Source: Deltaproteobacteria bacterium
GTDB taxonomy: Bacteria > Myxococcota_A > UBA796 > GCA-2862545
Assembly (NCBI GenBank): GCA_011376105.1
Contig: DRPG01000452.1
Location: 1 to 33,545 of the forward strand
Direction of reading: 5' to 3'
DNA length: 33,545 nt
Shown: piece after piece, positions 8,696 to 18,078 of the stretch
Layout: each line of letters starts with the position of its first letter
Position numbering within the stretch: position 1 is the first letter of the stretch
The notes under the pieces: model-generated
Databases searched by the model: none
What the model was told of the DNA's origin: nothing
What the model saw: only the letters and a program-made list of their open reading frames with translations
Program-made: the position numbers and the translations under genes

Positions 8696-10290
8696 CCCAG
8701 CTCCCGGCAGGTCGCGCGATCCCTGGCCCCCACCTGGGGGCTCCAGGTGGCCATCACGTCGATCTCCAGGGCGTGGCTGACCCCGATGAAGCGAGCGACG
8801 GCCTCGCGCTGGACCCGCCCGGAGGCCAGCCCCTGGATCAGGGAGGAGGCCAGCCGCACGACCTGGGGCCGCAGCAGCACCATCGCCTCCACGATCGTCC
8901 TGGAGAACTCGCTGGCGTCGAGGCACAGCCGCACCCCGCCGCGCCGCAGCGCGCTCAGGGGTGGGATCAGCTGTTTGGGATCGCCGGACAGGAACAGCTC
9001 GTCCAGCGCGATCACCAGCAGCCGGGGGGGCACCGCCCCGGGGAGCTGCCCGAGGAGCGTGCGGGGCGGGATCTTGAGCAGGGTCGGGGGGAACAGACGC
9101 GCGTGCACCGGCAGCTCGTCCCCCGGAGCCTCAGCCAGGGCCAGCTGGAACCAGTGGAGATCCCAGCCCACGTGGGCGGCCCGCTCGGCGGAGAGCTCGA
9201 CATGATGCTCTGGGGGCCCCCCGATCTCCAGCACCCACCGTGTGAGCTCTCCGGTCTCGAGGCTCACCGCCTCCCGGGTCTGGATCACGCTGAGCTCGCT
9301 GTCCGGTGGCAGCGAGACATACCCTGAGCCCCCGGGATCGAGGGGATCCGCCACCGCCACCCGGTCCTTGCCCGTGGCCTTCGACAGGGTCAGGCCCGCC
9401 TCTGCGGCGGCCAGCACCTCGGAGACCGTGGTCACCCGCCCATCGAGGCGCTTGACCCCGATGCTGACCGACAGAGACTCTCCGTCGGGGAGCTGGACCC
9501 GATCGGGCACCCGCGCCCGCACCCGCTCGGCGATCTCGACCGCCTCCCAGGTGCGCGTCTGAGGCAGCAGGACGAGGAACTCATCGCCTCCGACCCGAGC
9601 CACCGTGTCGCCGGAGCGCACCGCCTCGACCAGGGTCTGGGCCAGGGTCCGCAGGACGTGATCGCCGGTGGCGAGCCCGTGGCGATCGTTGACCCGCTTG
9701 AAGTCGTCGCAGTCGATCAGCAGCGCGATCAGTGGTCCCTGGCCCCGCTCCCGCGCAGCGGTCTCGCGGATCAGCAGGTGCTCGAGGCCCCGGCGGTTCA
9801 GGACGTCGGTCAGGGGATCCCGCAGCGCCCAACGGGACAGCCGAGCGCTGGCCCTCGCGATCGCCCGGGCAGAGCGGAGCACCCGGGTGAGCAGCGGGCT
9901 CTCCAGCTCCCTGGGCTCCACCACGTCGTCGAACCCCTCGAGGCAGGCCTCGTGTAGAGGCTCCACCGTGGACGCCTCACACAGCGCCACCAGCGCGACC
10001 TGAGACGCCGTGCGTCGCAGCTCTGCGGCCACAGCGAGCCAGGCCGCGGCCTCCTCGGGGGGCTCCACCAGGGCGCGCCCCACCAGCACACAGCCGATGG
10101 CCTCGGTCCGGAGCACCCGCAGCGCGCTGCGCATCGAGCCACAGACGCGCAGCTCAGTGCCACCCCCGATCCTGGGGAGGGCGCCCCGGACGCACACCAG
10201 CTCAGCCGGCGAGAGACCAGCCACCAGGATCTTCAGCGAAGATCCTCGGGTGGATGGCGCCATCAGCTCACCGCCGGGAGGCACCGACAA
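8671..10290 (-). CDS. Pseudo-receiver - GGDEF - degenerate EAL-like signalling protein (start could be 10263)
   Basis: RxxD I-site plus GGDEF (RSGDTVARVGGDEF); N-terminal REC-like fold with Gly at the phosphoacceptor region (IGCVLVGRAL); C-terminus resembles EAL without catalytic residues. Confidence 0.85.
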   Translation of the reverse strand: MSVPPGGELMAPSTRGSSLKILVAGLSPAELVCVRGALPRIGGGTELRVCGSMRSALRVLRTEAIGCVLVGRALVEPPEEAAAWLAVAAELRRTASQVALVALCEASTVEPLHEACLEGFDDVVEPRELESPLLTRVLRSARAIARASARLSRWALRDPLTDVLNRRGLEHLLIRETAARERGQGPLIALLIDCDDFKRVNDRHGLATGDHVLRTLAQTLVEAVRSGDTVARVGGDEFLVLLPQTRTWEAVEIAERVRARVPDRVQLPDGESLSVSIGVKRLDGRVTTVSEVLAAAEAGLTLSKATGKDRVAVADPLDPGGSGYVSLPPDSELSVIQTREAVSLETGELTRWVLEIGGPPEHHVELSAERAAHVGWDLHWFQLALAEAPGDELPVHARLFPPTLLKIPPRTLLGQLPGAVPPRLLVIALDELFLSGDPKQLIPPLSALRRGGVRLCLDASEFSRTIVEAMVLLRPQVVRLASSLIQGLASGRVQREAVARFIGVSHALEIDVMATWSPQVGARDRATCRELGVRYWLGP

Positions 10291-11035
10291 CGATCACGGT
10301 GACGTTGTCCTCGCTGCCGGCCTCCAGCGCCTCCTCAGTGAGGACGTGGGCTAGCATGTCGAGCGGGGTCGAGGCCACGATCCGCTGGATCGCAGCGTCG
10401 TCGAGTGGATCCGTCATCCCGTCGCTGCAGAGCACGAACACGTCCCCGGGCTCCACCATCCGGGTGGTGGTGTCGGGCTCGACCGGCCCGTGGAACCCCA
10501 CGGACTGGGTGAGGATGTGCTTGTGCGGGAGCAGGCGCGCCAGCTCGGGCGTGAGGCGCCCGGCGTCGATCTCCTGCTGGACCACGGTGTGATCCCGGGT
10601 GAGACGCACCAGGCGCCCCTCCCGGAACAGGTAGGCCCGGCTGTCGCCCACGTGGGCGAGGTGCGCATGATCGCCATCGACCACCAGCACGACCAGGGTC
10701 GTGCCCATGCCCCGGGTCTCAGGGCGTGCCTCGGCCTCCCTCCGGATGTGGATGCTCGCCTGGTTCATCGCGTAGCGGAGCCGCTCGCGCAGGATGTCGG
10801 CGGGATCCTCGGACGCGTGATCCCGGACCAGCCTCGTCTCGTCGGGATCCACCGCGCCCACCAGGGTCTGGTGCACGACCTCGGTGGCCATCGCCGAGGC
10901 CACCTCCCCCGCGGCGTGGCCTCCCATCCCATCTGCCACCACGAACACGCCGCCGTCGAGATCGATCAACCAGGCATCTTCGTTGTGCTCTCGTACGGGC
11001 CCTGTCTCCGAGCGCGCGTACGCTTCCAACTCCAT
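10268..11035 (-). CDS. PP2C-family Ser/Thr protein phosphatase (Stp/PrpC-like)
   Basis: TGPVREHNEDAW, VVADGMGGHAAGEVAS, HVGDSRAYL, CSDGMTDPL, EDNVTVIVV motifs. Confidence 0.95.
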   Translation of the reverse strand: MELEAYARSETGPVREHNEDAWLIDLDGGVFVVADGMGGHAAGEVASAMATEVVHQTLVGAVDPDETRLVRDHASEDPADILRERLRYAMNQASIHIRREAEARPETRGMGTTLVVLVVDGDHAHLAHVGDSRAYLFREGRLVRLTRDHTVVQQEIDAGRLTPELARLLPHKHILTQSVGFHGPVEPDTTTRMVEPGDVFVLCSDGMTDPLDDAAIQRIVASTPLDMLAHVLTEEALEAGSEDNVTVIVVGASRR

Positions 11036-11056
11036 GAAGTCCTCGCCATGCCACGG

Positions 11057-11085
11057 CTGACCCGCGGCAACCCCGAAACTATAGT
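11057..11085. promoter_or_regulatory. Candidate shared divergent promoter: CTGACC-N17-TATAGT on +, with palindromic -10 ACTATAGT readable on both strands
   Basis: ACTATAGT at 11078-11085 in an AT-rich pocket between the divergent PP2C and kinase genes. Confidence 0.4.
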
Positions 11086-11171
11086 GTTTTGGTGTGACCG
11101 GGGTCGCCTAAGTCCGATCCTGAACCCTGTTCCCCCACTTTCCCACACACGAACCAAGACGCGGAGAGCTC

Positions 11172-14100
11172 GTGAGCGACGCCGACAGCCCACGTGTCAT
11201 CATCGGGGAGCCAGCGCCGGGGGACCGGATCGGTGACTACGTGGTGCTCGATCGTCTGGCGCGGGGCGGCATGGCCACGGTCCTGTCGGTCCGCCACACC
11301 GAGAGCCAGGAGGAGGTGGCGCTGAAGCTGCTGCTGTCCCTGGCCCTGACGGACGAGTCCCAGGGCCGGTTCCGGCGCGAGTTCCGGGCCCTGTCGAGGC
11401 TGCACCACCCCAACGTGCTCCGGGTCTACGAGTGGGGCCTGCTCGGCGATCGCCCCTGGTTCACCATGGAGCGCCTCGAGGGGCACGATCTCCGAGAAGA
11501 GGTCGGGCTCCTCGAGGGCCTACCTCTGTCCGAGCGCTTCGCCCGGGCGGAGGACATCCTCAAGCAGGTCGCCCGGGCCCTGGCCTACGTCCATGAGCGT
11601 GGGCTGGTCCACCGCGACGTGACCCCGGGCAACATCTTCGTGCTCCAGGACGGCACGGTGAAGCTGATGGACTTCGGCGTGGTCAAGGAGGCGGGCGCCG
11701 ATCTCACCGCAGCGGGCGAGGTGATCGGCACCATCGCCTACATGGCGCCGGAGCAGATCACCGGAGAGGGGATCGACTCCCGGGCTGATCTGTACTCGCT
11801 GGGCGCGGTCCTTTACCTGCTGCTGACCGGCCGCCGGGCGTTCTCCGCCCACACGATCCATGGCTTCATGGAGAAGCACCTCAACGCCCGACCCCGGCCT
11901 CCCTCGGAGCTGGTCCCGGCCGTGCCCGCCCGCCTCGAGGCGATCTGCCTCCGGCTGCTGCAGAAGGCGCCCTCGGATCGGTTCGCGTCGGCCAGCCACC
12001 TGCTGCACGTGCTCGGGGATCTCGAGCACGGGTTCGATCTCGAGGGCCAGTTCCCCAGGCGCACCGTCGGGCGCACCCTGCTCAAGGCCCGCCTGCGGGA
12101 GGCCGTGGACGCGGTGGCCCATGGGCGCGAGGGGCGCGCCCTGCTGCTGTCGGGCCCCAACGGCCAGGGCAAGACGCGCCTGCTGGAGGTCGCCGAGCAC
12201 CACGCCCGGCGCCTCGGCCTCCCCGTCGCCACCGGGCGCTGCCGACACCACGATCGCCCGTTCGGAGCCTTCTCCAGCATCTACCAGGCGTTCAGAGGCG
12301 ATGCTCCCCCCGCAGCCCTCGAGGCGGTGTTCCGGGGTGATGATGGTCAGGTCTGGGAGCGCTACCCGATCCTCTCAGCGTTCCGCGAGCTGGTGATCGC
12401 GTCCGCTCCGCTGGTGCTGATCCTCGACGACCTCGATCGAGCGGATCCGGCCACCGTGGAGCTGCTGTGCTACCTGGTGCGCAACACCCTGGAGCTGGTG
12501 GCTGAGCCCGTGCTGCTGCTGATCGGCCACGACAGCGGGGAGCGGCGGATCCGAGCCCAGCTCGAGAGCCTCGCTCCGGTGGAGGGCCTCGAGATCCCAC
12601 CGCTGGACGCGTCCGAGGTCGAGGAGCTCGTGGTCAGCCTGATCGGCAGCAACGAGGCCTCGCTGGCCCTGGCCGCGAGGCTCCACGTGGAGGGCAACGG
12701 CTCTCCGGCCCTGATCGCCGACATGCTCCGGGGCCTGATGGACGACGAGCTCATCGTCAAGGAAGACACAGGGAGCTGGCGGCTGGTCATCGCCGCCGCC
12801 GAGATCACCCGCTCCAGGCTCCCGATGCCCGCGTCCCTGCGCCAGGCACTGCAGGAGCGCCTGGCGCCGCTGTCCGAGGACGCGCTGGTGGTGGGTCGCG
12901 TCCTCGCCCACGCCCGCAACAAGCTGAACCTCGACGTGCTGGTGGCGGCGGCCCCGTTCGAGGAGGAGCAGGTGGTCGAGGCCCTCGACGAGCTGCTCGA
13001 CGCCGGCATCGTCCAGGAGCAGCGCGCCGAGGACATCGAGCAGGTCGAGCTGTGCCACGGTCGCTTCCGGGAGGTGCTCGCCGACGGGGTCCCCCCCGCC
13101 ACCCGCCGTGGCATCCACCTCGCCCTAGGAGAGACGCTGGAGCGCCAGCACCGCGACCACATCCACAGCGTGGTCGAGGAGCTGGCGTACCACTTCGAGC
13201 ACGCCCAGCTCGCGACCAAGGCCTACCAGTACCTGGTGCTCACCGCTCAGCACCACCTACACCGCAGCCTCAACCAGGAGGCCCTGGGGTTCCTCGATCG
13301 GGCGGTGGCGATCGAGCCCCGGGCGCGGCCCTACATGCTGCTCGACGACGCTGACCAGCGCCTGGCGGAGGTCCACCTGGCGATCGCCCAGGCACGCCAC
13401 GCCCTGGGGCAGCTGCCCAGCGCGGTCGCCGCCACCCAGCTGGCCCAGGCCCTGGCCCGGGCCGTGCGCGATCCAGGCCTCGAGTCGAGGGTGGCCTCTG
13501 AGCTGGGCTCCCAGCTGCGCCAACAGGGCAGCTCCGAGTCGGCCGAGGAGCAGTGCAGGCTGGCGATCCAGCGCGCGGAGGAGGCCGGCGATCAGCGGCT
13601 GCTGCCCCGGCCTCTGTACCAGCTCGGCGGGATCCTCTGGACCCAGGGCGATCTGGGGGAGGCCGAGCGGATGTGGCGTCGCTCATTGCAGATCGCCCAG
13701 CAGGTCGGGGACGAGCGCGCCCAGGGCAACGGCTACAACGGACTGGCGATCCTCGCGATCTGCCGGGGCCAGTCGATGGAGGCACGGCGCTGGTTCGAGC
13801 AGTCCGCCACCCTGTTCGAGCGCCTGGGGATGCTCGCACCGCTGGTGATCGCCCGGGTGAACCTGATCGAGCTGTACCTGAACACCGGGATCCTCCGGAA
13901 GGCCCTGGCGCTGGCCGATCGCACCCTGTCTCAGGCCAAGGAGGTGGGCCACCCCCAGGGGATCGCGCTGGGGAAGGGCTGGCGAGCCCGGGTCCTGCTG
14001 ACCCTGGGGCGGGCCACTGAGGCCGAGCGGGAGGCGAGGGAGGCCTGGAGCCACGTCCGGGGGCTGGCCAACAGAGAAGATGAGGCCCTGATCCTGGGCA

Positions 14101-14603
14101 CCCGGACGCTGATCTGCCTCGACGCAGGGCGCTGGTCCGAGGCCCTGGAGCTGATCGTCCAGCTGCTGGATGTCCTCGACATCTACGATCACGAGGGGAT
14201 CGGCCCAGAGGTGACGGCCTGGCAGGCGCTGGCCCTGTGTCAGCTCGAGCGACACGCCGAGGCTCAGGCGCTGCTCGAGGCGCTCCCGTCCCGCCCCGAG
14301 CCCTGGCCCCACATCCAGATCCGGGCGGATCTGGCCCTGGGACAGGCCCTGCTGGCGCTGCAGCAGCGCCCCGGGGCCAGATCCGCGCTGCAGCGGGCCC
14401 TGGCCGCGAGCGAGGCCAACGGCTACCGCTACTTTCAGCTGGTGGCCCACTCAGCGCTGGTGCGGGCAGTAGACGACGAGAGCACCCGCACCCGGCACGC
14501 CCGGGTGGCCTCGGGCCTCGCGCGCTCCCTGGCCGCGAACCTGCCCAGAGACGACGTCGATCGCTTCCTGCGGGCCCACGACGGCCCGGGCGCGGCGGCC
14601 TGA
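11172..14603 (+). CDS. Ser/Thr protein kinase - AAA ATPase - TPR protein (kinase 1)
   Basis: GTG start; GGMATV loop, VALK, HRDVTPGN, DFG, APE; Walker A GPNGQGKT, Walker B LVLILDDLD; TPR-rich C-terminus. Confidence 0.93.
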   Translation: MSDADSPRVIIGEPAPGDRIGDYVVLDRLARGGMATVLSVRHTESQEEVALKLLLSLALTDESQGRFRREFRALSRLHHPNVLRVYEWGLLGDRPWFTMERLEGHDLREEVGLLEGLPLSERFARAEDILKQVARALAYVHERGLVHRDVTPGNIFVLQDGTVKLMDFGVVKEAGADLTAAGEVIGTIAYMAPEQITGEGIDSRADLYSLGAVLYLLLTGRRAFSAHTIHGFMEKHLNARPRPPSELVPAVPARLEAICLRLLQKAPSDRFASASHLLHVLGDLEHGFDLEGQFPRRTVGRTLLKARLREAVDAVAHGREGRALLLSGPNGQGKTRLLEVAEHHARRLGLPVATGRCRHHDRPFGAFSSIYQAFRGDAPPAALEAVFRGDDGQVWERYPILSAFRELVIASAPLVLILDDLDRADPATVELLCYLVRNTLELVAEPVLLLIGHDSGERRIRAQLESLAPVEGLEIPPLDASEVEELVVSLIGSNEASLALAARLHVEGNGSPALIADMLRGLMDDELIVKEDTGSWRLVIAAAEITRSRLPMPASLRQALQERLAPLSEDALVVGRVLAHARNKLNLDVLVAAAPFEEEQVVEALDELLDAGIVQEQRAEDIEQVELCHGRFREVLADGVPPATRRGIHLALGETLERQHRDHIHSVVEELAYHFEHAQLATKAYQYLVLTAQHHLHRSLNQEALGFLDRAVAIEPRARPYMLLDDADQRLAEVHLAIAQARHALGQLPSAVAATQLAQALARAVRDPGLESRVASELGSQLRQQGSSESAEEQCRLAIQRAEEAGDQRLLPRPLYQLGGILWTQGDLGEAERMWRRSLQIAQQVGDERAQGNGYNGLAILAICRGQSMEARRWFEQSATLFERLGMLAPLVIARVNLIELYLNTGILRKALALADRTLSQAKEVGHPQGIALGKGWRARVLLTLGRATEAEREAREAWSHVRGLANREDEALILGTRTLICLDAGRWSEALELIVQLLDVLDIYDHEGIGPEVTAWQALALCQLERHAEAQALLEALPSRPEPWPHIQIRADLALGQALLALQQRPGARSALQRALAASEANGYRYFQLVAHSALVRAVDDESTRTRHARVASGLARSLAANLPRDDVDRFLRAHDGPGAAA

Positions 14604-14679
14604 GATACAGTCCCGTCATGGTGCTCAGCTTCCGGATCCCCACGACATCCACCCGATCGAGGTCTGCTGGATCCACTCG

Positions 14680-17600
14680 ATGAACCGAGACGAAGCCGGC
14701 TGGGCCTCAGGCCTCGGCCCCCCCGGGCCCGGAGACGTAGTCGGGCACTACACCATCGAGCGACTCCTCGGCTCAGGCGGCATGGCCAGCGTCTTCGAGG
14801 CCAACGATCCCCAGGGGGAGACGGTCGCCCTGAAGATCCTCGATCCAAGCCGGGTCCTCGACGAAGACGTCAAGCGCTTCGCCCGCGAGTACGAGGCCCT
14901 GTCGCGGATGGATCACGACAACATCGTCGAGGTCTTCGAGGCCGGCGTGCACGAGGGCTACCCGTGGATCACCATGGAGCTGATCGACGGCACCGATCTC
15001 GAGAGCGAGATCGCCTCCTGGCAGGCCTCGGATCCACCCGATCGCTTCGTCCGGATCGAGCGGATCCTGCGGGGCCTGTGCCAGGGGCTGGCCTACATCC
15101 ACGAGCACGGGCTGGTTCACCGGGATCTCAAGCCGTCCAACGTGCTGCTCACCCGGGATCAGCAGCCCAAGATCAGCGACTTTGGCTTGGTCAAGGGAGA
15201 GAACACCGCGAGCACCCAGCTGACCATGGCGGGTCGCCTGGTGGGCACCGTCGCCTTCATGGCGCCGGAGCTGATCACCGACGAAGACGTCGATCTCCGC
15301 GCAGACCTGTACGCCCTCGGCGCGGTGCTGTACATGATGTGCACCTTCCGCCGCCCGATCGAGGCCGAGAGCGTGGCGGGCTACCTCGCTCGGCACCTCA
15401 CCGAGGTCCCCCGGGCGATCAGCGAGCTGGAGCCCGCCGCTCCCCGGATCTTCGAGCAGATCTGCCAGCGCCTGCTGCAGAAGGATCGGACCCTCCGCTA
15501 CCCGAACGCTCAGGCCATCCTGCAGACCCTCGATCGCACCGACGCGCCGAAGATCCCACCGCTGCGGGGGCGCGACGAGCTCCTCCAGCGCTGGGCCCGC
15601 TGGCTGCTGCAGCTCCAGGAGGGCGCAGGCTCCACCCAAGCCCTGCAGGGGGCACCGGGCAGCGGTCGGAGCCACCTCCTCGAGGTCTTGATCGATCAGG
15701 CGCGCTCCCATGGGCTGCGGATCGCGACGGCTTGTGGCCACCAGGGCTCGCTGCTGCAGCAGCTCGCCGAGGATCTCGGGGCCACCGGAGCCTGCTCGGG
15801 GGACACGCTGGAGGCCAGCCTTCGTAGCCACCCCACCGAGCCTACGCTGTTCGCGGTGGACGACGCAGACGCGGCTCCGGTCGACGAGATCCGTGAGCTG
15901 GCCCGCCTGGTGCGGCGCTGGGTGACCCTGGAGGCCCGGCCGCTGCTGCTGCTGCTCACCGTCCACGAGGCGGAGGGGGAGCTCGCGGCCCTGCTCAGCG
16001 GCTCCTCCACCGGGCTGCCCTGCGCTGTGGTGGCGCTGGAGCCCCTCGATCCCAAGTCCACCATCGCGATGGTCCGCGATCGGGGGATCTGCGGGCCGGT
16101 GGCGCCGGCGCTGGGCCGCAGGCTCCACGCCATGTACCGGGGGATCCCCGGCGCCATGCTCCAGCAGCTGGAGGCCCTGATCGAGGCCGGCTGGCTCTCC
16201 CCCCGGGGGGATCAGCTCCGCCCCACCCGGCCCCTGGATCAGTTCCGCAGGGGGGATCTCCCCGTGCCCGAGGCGGCGAGGGTGCGCATCGAGGCGCTCA
16301 TCGAGGCGCTCGATCCTCGCCCCCGTGAGATCATCCAGCTGATGTCCCTGCTGGATCGTCCCGCGAGCGCGGCCCTGATCGAGGGCTGTAGGCCCGACGA
16401 TCCCGCGACGCCCCGGCTGCTCGACGAGCTCGTCCGGCAGCGCCTGCTGTCCAGGGCCACCGTAGAGCACCAGGAGGTGCTGTCGCTGCACGATCCCTGC
16501 GCCGCCCGGATCGTGCGCTCGGGCCTGCAGCCTGAGCAGCGCCAGCGACTGCACGGGGCGCTGGCCAGCGCCTTGATCGCCCGGAGGCGCCGGGCCAACG
16601 CCCTGGAGATCGCGAGGCACCTGCAGGAGGCGGGGGATCTGGCCGCAGCCTGGCCGACCTACATCCAGGCCGCGCGGCGGGCCGCCCGGGACGGTCGCTT
16701 CTCCGAGGTCCTCGAGATCTGCAGCGCAGCCGCTGAGATCGCGCCCGGAGCGGCCGCAGGGCTCCCCGAAGACGAGGCGCTGGAGCACCGCCGCTGGCTG
16801 AACCTGCTCCAGGGGGAGGCCCTGGTCGCCCGCAGGGCCTGGCTCGAGGCGCTGGAGCCGCTGAGCCGGGCGGTCGAGGCCGCCCGCACCACCGGCGATC
16901 CCCGGGGGATCGCCCGCTGTGTGGGGCTGCAGGGGCGGGCCCTGTACCGGCTGTCCCGCTTCGACGAGGCCGCACCGCTGCTGCAGGAGGCCCTGCGCCT
17001 GACCGAGCCCGGCGCTCCGGATCGGGGCAGCACCGTCCGGGCCCTGGCCGACATCGAGCTGCGCAGGGGGAACCTCGAGCTCGCCGAGACGCTGTGGAAC
17101 GAGGCCCTGAGCGCGTCGCTGGGCACGGGCAGCCGGGACGCCGAGGCGAGGGCCCGCCGGGGCCTGGCCCACAGCCGGGCCCTGCGGGGGCGGCTGGTGG
17201 AGGCCAGCGAGCTGCTGTCTCAGGCCGACGATCTGCTGAACCCCGACGGAGACTACCGGGTGCGGGCTGCGGTGCTGACCCGGGCTGCAGAGCTCGACAT
17301 CACCGCGGGCAGGCTCGGCTCGGCTCTGTACCGGACCGAGCTGCTGATCGAGCTGGCCCGTCGCCACGGGCTGGGCGATCGGATGCCCCTGGCCTACGCC
17401 GCGATGGCGCAGATCCTGCGCGCCCTCGGGGAGGAGGAGGGCGCGATCAGCGCGACAGAGCAGGCGCTCGTGTTCGCCGAGGCCAGCGAGGGCCCCACCT
17501 GGAGCGCCCGGCTCCAGGTGGCGCGGGTGCTGATGGAGCTGGAGCGTCCCTCGGAGGCCTGGTCGGCCCTCCCCCCCCCCGACGAGGTCCCCCCCGGCCG

Positions 17601-18009
17601 GGTCGACGATCCCGAGGGGCAGCTGCTGGTGCTCCATGCCCGCTTCGCGGCCTCCACCGAGCCCAGCCGGGCCGAGCAGCTGTGCCGCACGGCCCTGGCC
17701 CGTCGCCCGCCCCTGCTGATCCCCGCCACCGCCACCATCGCGCTGGATGCGTCCAGGGCCCTGTTCACCGCGGGTCAGGCCACCGAGGCAGCCCAGGCCG
17801 CGGCCCGTGGGCTGAGGGCCCTGCGGGGGCCCGGATCAGACGGGCTCCGCCTCGAGCTGCTGCTGGCCCAACACCAGGCCGCCCCCGGAGACGAGACCCG
17901 CCGCACCATCCAGGGGATCCTCGAGCGGATGACGCCGCTGCTTCCCCCCCAGGCGACTCAGCGCTTCGCCCACCGGGCAGATCTGCGGCGGCTGAAGCCC
18001 GACCCGTGA
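14680..18009 (+). CDS. Ser/Thr protein kinase - AAA-like - TPR protein (kinase 2)
   Basis: GSGGMASV, VALK, HRDLKPSN, DFG; P-loop GAPGSGRS (Lys to Arg); TPR-like C-terminus. Confidence 0.92.
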   Translation: MNRDEAGWASGLGPPGPGDVVGHYTIERLLGSGGMASVFEANDPQGETVALKILDPSRVLDEDVKRFAREYEALSRMDHDNIVEVFEAGVHEGYPWITMELIDGTDLESEIASWQASDPPDRFVRIERILRGLCQGLAYIHEHGLVHRDLKPSNVLLTRDQQPKISDFGLVKGENTASTQLTMAGRLVGTVAFMAPELITDEDVDLRADLYALGAVLYMMCTFRRPIEAESVAGYLARHLTEVPRAISELEPAAPRIFEQICQRLLQKDRTLRYPNAQAILQTLDRTDAPKIPPLRGRDELLQRWARWLLQLQEGAGSTQALQGAPGSGRSHLLEVLIDQARSHGLRIATACGHQGSLLQQLAEDLGATGACSGDTLEASLRSHPTEPTLFAVDDADAAPVDEIRELARLVRRWVTLEARPLLLLLTVHEAEGELAALLSGSSTGLPCAVVALEPLDPKSTIAMVRDRGICGPVAPALGRRLHAMYRGIPGAMLQQLEALIEAGWLSPRGDQLRPTRPLDQFRRGDLPVPEAARVRIEALIEALDPRPREIIQLMSLLDRPASAALIEGCRPDDPATPRLLDELVRQRLLSRATVEHQEVLSLHDPCAARIVRSGLQPEQRQRLHGALASALIARRRRANALEIARHLQEAGDLAAAWPTYIQAARRAARDGRFSEVLEICSAAAEIAPGAAAGLPEDEALEHRRWLNLLQGEALVARRAWLEALEPLSRAVEAARTTGDPRGIARCVGLQGRALYRLSRFDEAAPLLQEALRLTEPGAPDRGSTVRALADIELRRGNLELAETLWNEALSASLGTGSRDAEARARRGLAHSRALRGRLVEASELLSQADDLLNPDGDYRVRAAVLTRAAELDITAGRLGSALYRTELLIELARRHGLGDRMPLAYAAMAQILRALGEEEGAISATEQALVFAEASEGPTWSARLQVARVLMELERPSEAWSALPPPDEVPPGRVDDPEGQLLVLHARFAASTEPSRAEQLCRTALARRPPLLIPATATIALDASRALFTAGQATEAAQAAARGLRALRGPGSDGLRLELLLAQHQAAPGDETRRTIQGILERMTPLLPPQATQRFAHRADLRRLKPDP

Positions 18010-18078
18010 GGCCATGGCGATCCCTCGGCACCACGCCCTCGATCCGATACGTCCCCTGCCCGACCCCGCGGATCATGG

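Noticed and set aside
14773-17637. 954-aa antisense ORF opposite kinase 2
   Set aside because: High-GC shadow ORF: Gly/Leu/Gln/Asp-rich without recognisable domains, fully antisense to a well-supported kinase-AAA-TPR gene.
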